12,298 nt of DNA, from the NCBI GenBank assembly GCA_003650255.1, contig QMOP01000017.1:1-12298 (forward strand). The letters run 5' to 3'. Under the pieces are notes generated by a model. The model saw only the letters and a list, made by a program, of their open reading frames with translations, did no database searches and was not told the origin of the DNA. This document shows, in pieces, positions 9,424-12,298 of this stretch. Origin of the DNA: Caldisericota bacterium (GTDB lineage Bacteria > CG03 > B21-G15). Position 1 is the first letter of the stretch. The number at the start of each line of letters is the position of its first letter. The translations under genes were made by a program, and so were the position numbers.

Positions 9424-9441
<18 letters not shown>
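7585..9441 (+). CDS. APC-family amino-acid permease fused to a C-terminal PTS EIIA-type domain
   Basis: This 618-residue protein has about twelve hydrophobic segments in residues ~12-425. The first contains GAMISSGLF (20-28), the unwound TM1 substrate-binding motif of amino-acid/polyamine/organocation transporters; SYAGLTKVSSLGEEISKPGKN near ~200 matches the APC TM6 and following loop. After KKK at ~430 comes a soluble charged helical linker (LEEELRDILLERDEITEDRFD). From ~490 to 612 follows a domain resembling PTS EIIA type 2 (fructose/PtsN-like), in which STVIGKNLAVPH matches the phospho-histidine loop, with His532 as the likely phosphorylation site. I infer amino-acid uptake controlled by phosphorylation or by an ancestral EIIA fold; the substrate is unknown. 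The start is TTG, two bases after the glmS stop, with GGAG at 7576-7579. The 3' end overlaps ackA tail-to-tail. Confidence 0.85.
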
Positions 9442-11069
<1,628 letters not shown>

Positions 11070-11074
11070 CTTTC

Positions 11075-11109
11075 TACCATTCGCCATTTGCTATTTGCCA
11101 TTTGCTGTT
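11075..11109. repeat. Degenerate heptanucleotide tandem array between icd-like gene and ndk
   Basis: Five 7-bp units in register on the + strand: TACCATT, CGCCATT, TGCTATT, TGCCATT, TGCTGTT (consensus TGCYATT; - strand AATRGCA). They fill the whole gap between the icd-like stop and ndk. The - strand form AATGGCA carries an ATG, and one copy supplies the alternative upstream ndk start at 11087. Units differ from those of the ndk/ackA array but the period is identical. Confidence 0.85.
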
Positions 11110-12179
11110 TACTTCTTTCTGCTCTCTATCTTCCTTATTATTTCCTCTCCAACTTCCTTAGTCCCAGCACTTCCTCCCAAATCGTATGTTAAAACCTTTC
11201 CTTCAGTTAGAATCTCTTTTACTGCATCCTCAATCATTTCTGCTTTTTCTTTTTCTCCTAAATATTCAAGCATCATTTTTCCACTTAAAATTATTGAGAA
11301 AGGATTTACTTTATTCATTCCTTTGTATTTTGGAGCAGAACCATGAGTTGCTTCAAATATAGCAATTTCCTTTCCTATATTTGCTCCTGGTGCAAGACCA
11401 AGTCCACCAACCAGTCCTGCACAAAGGTCAGATATTATATCTCCGTATAAATTTGGAAGAACTAAAACATCGTAAAGATGAGGTTTTTTTACAAGTTGCA
11501 TACACATATTATCAACAATTTTATCCTCTTTTTCAATTTCAGGATAATCCTTAGAAACTCTGTTAAAAACCTCCAAAAAGAGTCCATCAGAATATTTCAT
11601 TATATTTGCTTTATGAACACAGGTTACCTTCTTTCTATTATTCTTTTTTGCATATTCAAATGCAAACCTTATAATTCTTTCAGAATTTTCCTCTGAGATT
11701 ACCTTTAAGGAAATACCAGAAGGTGTTTTTATCTCACCTTTTTTTGATGCAATTTCAATTATCCTTTTTCCTTCCTCCTCATCGCTCTTAAACTCAATTC
11801 CAGAATAAAGGTCTTCAGTATTTTCTCTTATAACAACTATATCAATGTCAGAATATAACCCAAATTTTCCGTACGATTTGCAAGGTCTTACACATGCATA
11901 TAAATCAAACTTTTTTCTTAAAAAAACATTTACTGATCTAAAGCCAGAACCAACAGGAGTTGTTATAGGTCCTTTAAGTGCAACTTTATTTTTTTCTATA
12001 CTTTTAAGTGTTTCCTCTGGTATAAGTTTTCCACTCCTTTTATACTCATCTTCTCCAGCATTCACAATTTCCCATTTTATATTTATTCCTGTTGCTTCAA
12101 TTACTTTTTTTGCTACTTCAGTTATTTCAGGTCCAATACCATCTCCTGGAATAAGAGTTACAGTATATTCTTTCATCAT
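11109..12179 (-). CDS. icd: Isocitrate dehydrogenase, short beta-decarboxylating dehydrogenase type
   Basis: A 356-residue isocitrate/isopropylmalate dehydrogenase-family enzyme, predicted to oxidise isocitrate to 2-oxoglutarate and CO2. The N-terminus has the family motif LIPGDGIGPEI (9-19). Isocitrate rather than isopropylmalate use is indicated by RSVNVFLRK (81-89): Ser82 and Asn84 match E. coli Ser113/Asn115. Arg88, Arg98, Arg118 and Tyr125 (RENTEDLYSG) complete the substrate site, with Lys189 and metal ligands Asp222, Asp246 and Asp250 (NLYGDIISD). Length and overall style resemble eukaryotic-type NAD-IDH, but the cofactor loop reads HGSAPKYKGMNKVNP: Lys284/Tyr285 are the residues that bind the NADP 2'-phosphate in E. 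coli IDH, where NAD enzymes usually have Asp-Ile. Homoisocitrate dehydrogenase is a less likely alternative. ATG codons at 12179 and 12176 are both possible; AGAAG just upstream is a weak ribosome site. Confidence 0.9.
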   Translation of the reverse strand: MMKEYTVTLIPGDGIGPEITEVAKKVIEATGINIKWEIVNAGEDEYKRSGKLIPEETLKSIEKNKVALKGPITTPVGSGFRSVNVFLRKKFDLYACVRPCKSYGKFGLYSDIDIVVIRENTEDLYSGIEFKSDEEEGKRIIEIASKKGEIKTPSGISLKVISEENSERIIRFAFEYAKKNNRKKVTCVHKANIMKYSDGLFLEVFNRVSKDYPEIEKEDKIVDNMCMQLVKKPHLYDVLVLPNLYGDIISDLCAGLVGGLGLAPGANIGKEIAIFEATHGSAPKYKGMNKVNPFSIILSGKMMLEYLGEKEKAEMIEDAVKEILTEGKVLTYDLGGSAGTKEVGEEIIRKIESRKK

Positions 12180-12189
12180 TACTTCTTTT

Positions 12190-12298
12190 TAAGGCAGCTC
12201 CCCTTCAAAAGGACGCTCGCGTATGTGGCTCGCTCTACTCGCTGCGGTTGAATGCTCAATGTCCTCGCTCGTAAAGCCTTTTTCAGGGGACTGCCTTA
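12190..12298. repeat. Palindromic intergenic element with imperfect terminal inverted repeats (MITE/REP-like)
   Basis: TAAGGCAG (12190-12197) pairs perfectly with CTGCCTTA (12291-12298). After a bulged C at 12198, TCCCC (12199-12203) pairs with GGGGA (12286-12290), and with two mismatches AAAAGG (12207-12212) pairs with CCTTTT (12277-12282). This gives about 20 base pairs enclosing a ~64-base interior. The interior is clearly GC-richer than the genes and carries four CTCGC pentamers, all in the same orientation (12216, 12229, 12238, 12264), with no GCGAG. The left end lies 11 bases upstream of the icd-like start; the right end coincides with the window edge, so the repeat may continue. Both strands stay open in one frame through the interior. 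No transposase is present. It could be a non-autonomous mobile element, a REP-like palindrome or a structured transcript; copy number cannot be seen here. Confidence 0.6.

Noticed and set aside
11845..12192. 115-codon open frame on the + strand over the 5' part of the icd-like gene
   Set aside because: It is antisense to conserved IDH motifs, and the Ser/Phe/Pro-rich translation is typical of the complement of AT-rich genes.

Overview
The window is AT-rich (roughly two thirds A+T by eye), densely coding bacterial DNA. Arginine is mostly AGA/AGG, isoleucine is often ATA, and the proteins are rich in Lys, Glu and Ile. That pattern is common in thermophilic or uncultivated deep-branching bacteria. 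HU, MutS, GlmS and AckA mark it as bacterial, while the GlmM is of the type more familiar from archaea. I cannot name a phylum from the sequence alone.

Positions 1-9441 hold eight genes on the + strand: gpsA (5' end missing), an HU-family gene, a MerR-family regulator, mutS, a LapA-like small membrane protein, glmM, glmS, and an APC-type amino-acid permease with a C-terminal PTS EIIA-like domain. Most junctions are 1-4 bp stop/start overlaps. The only gap over 2 bp is the 51 bp before the LapA-like gene, which has a strong ribosome binding site and a possible promoter. The genes supply phospholipid precursor, chromosome architecture, mismatch repair, amino-sugar synthesis for the cell wall (GlmM and GlmS catalyse linked steps) and amino-acid uptake.

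Positions 9424-12179 hold three genes on the - strand, in transcription order icd-like, ndk, ackA. They cover isocitrate oxidation, nucleotide phosphate transfer and acetate/ATP interconversion. The ackA and permease genes converge and overlap by 18 bp at their 3' ends. Unlike the + strand genes, the - strand genes are joined by short tandem 7-bp repeats. One array (10586-10641) supplies the last codons and stop of ndk and the start codon and first 14 codons of ackA. The other (11075-11109) fills the icd-ndk gap.

The last ~109 bases (12190-12298) are a GC-richer element bounded by imperfect inverted repeats and running to the window edge. It looks like a dispersed palindromic (MITE/REP-like) repeat just upstream of icd. 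No tRNA, rRNA, CRISPR array, transposase or phage gene was seen. I found no defence or otherwise novel multi-gene system. The most unusual features are the heptad arrays fused into ndk/ackA, the terminal palindromic element and the permease-EIIA fusion.
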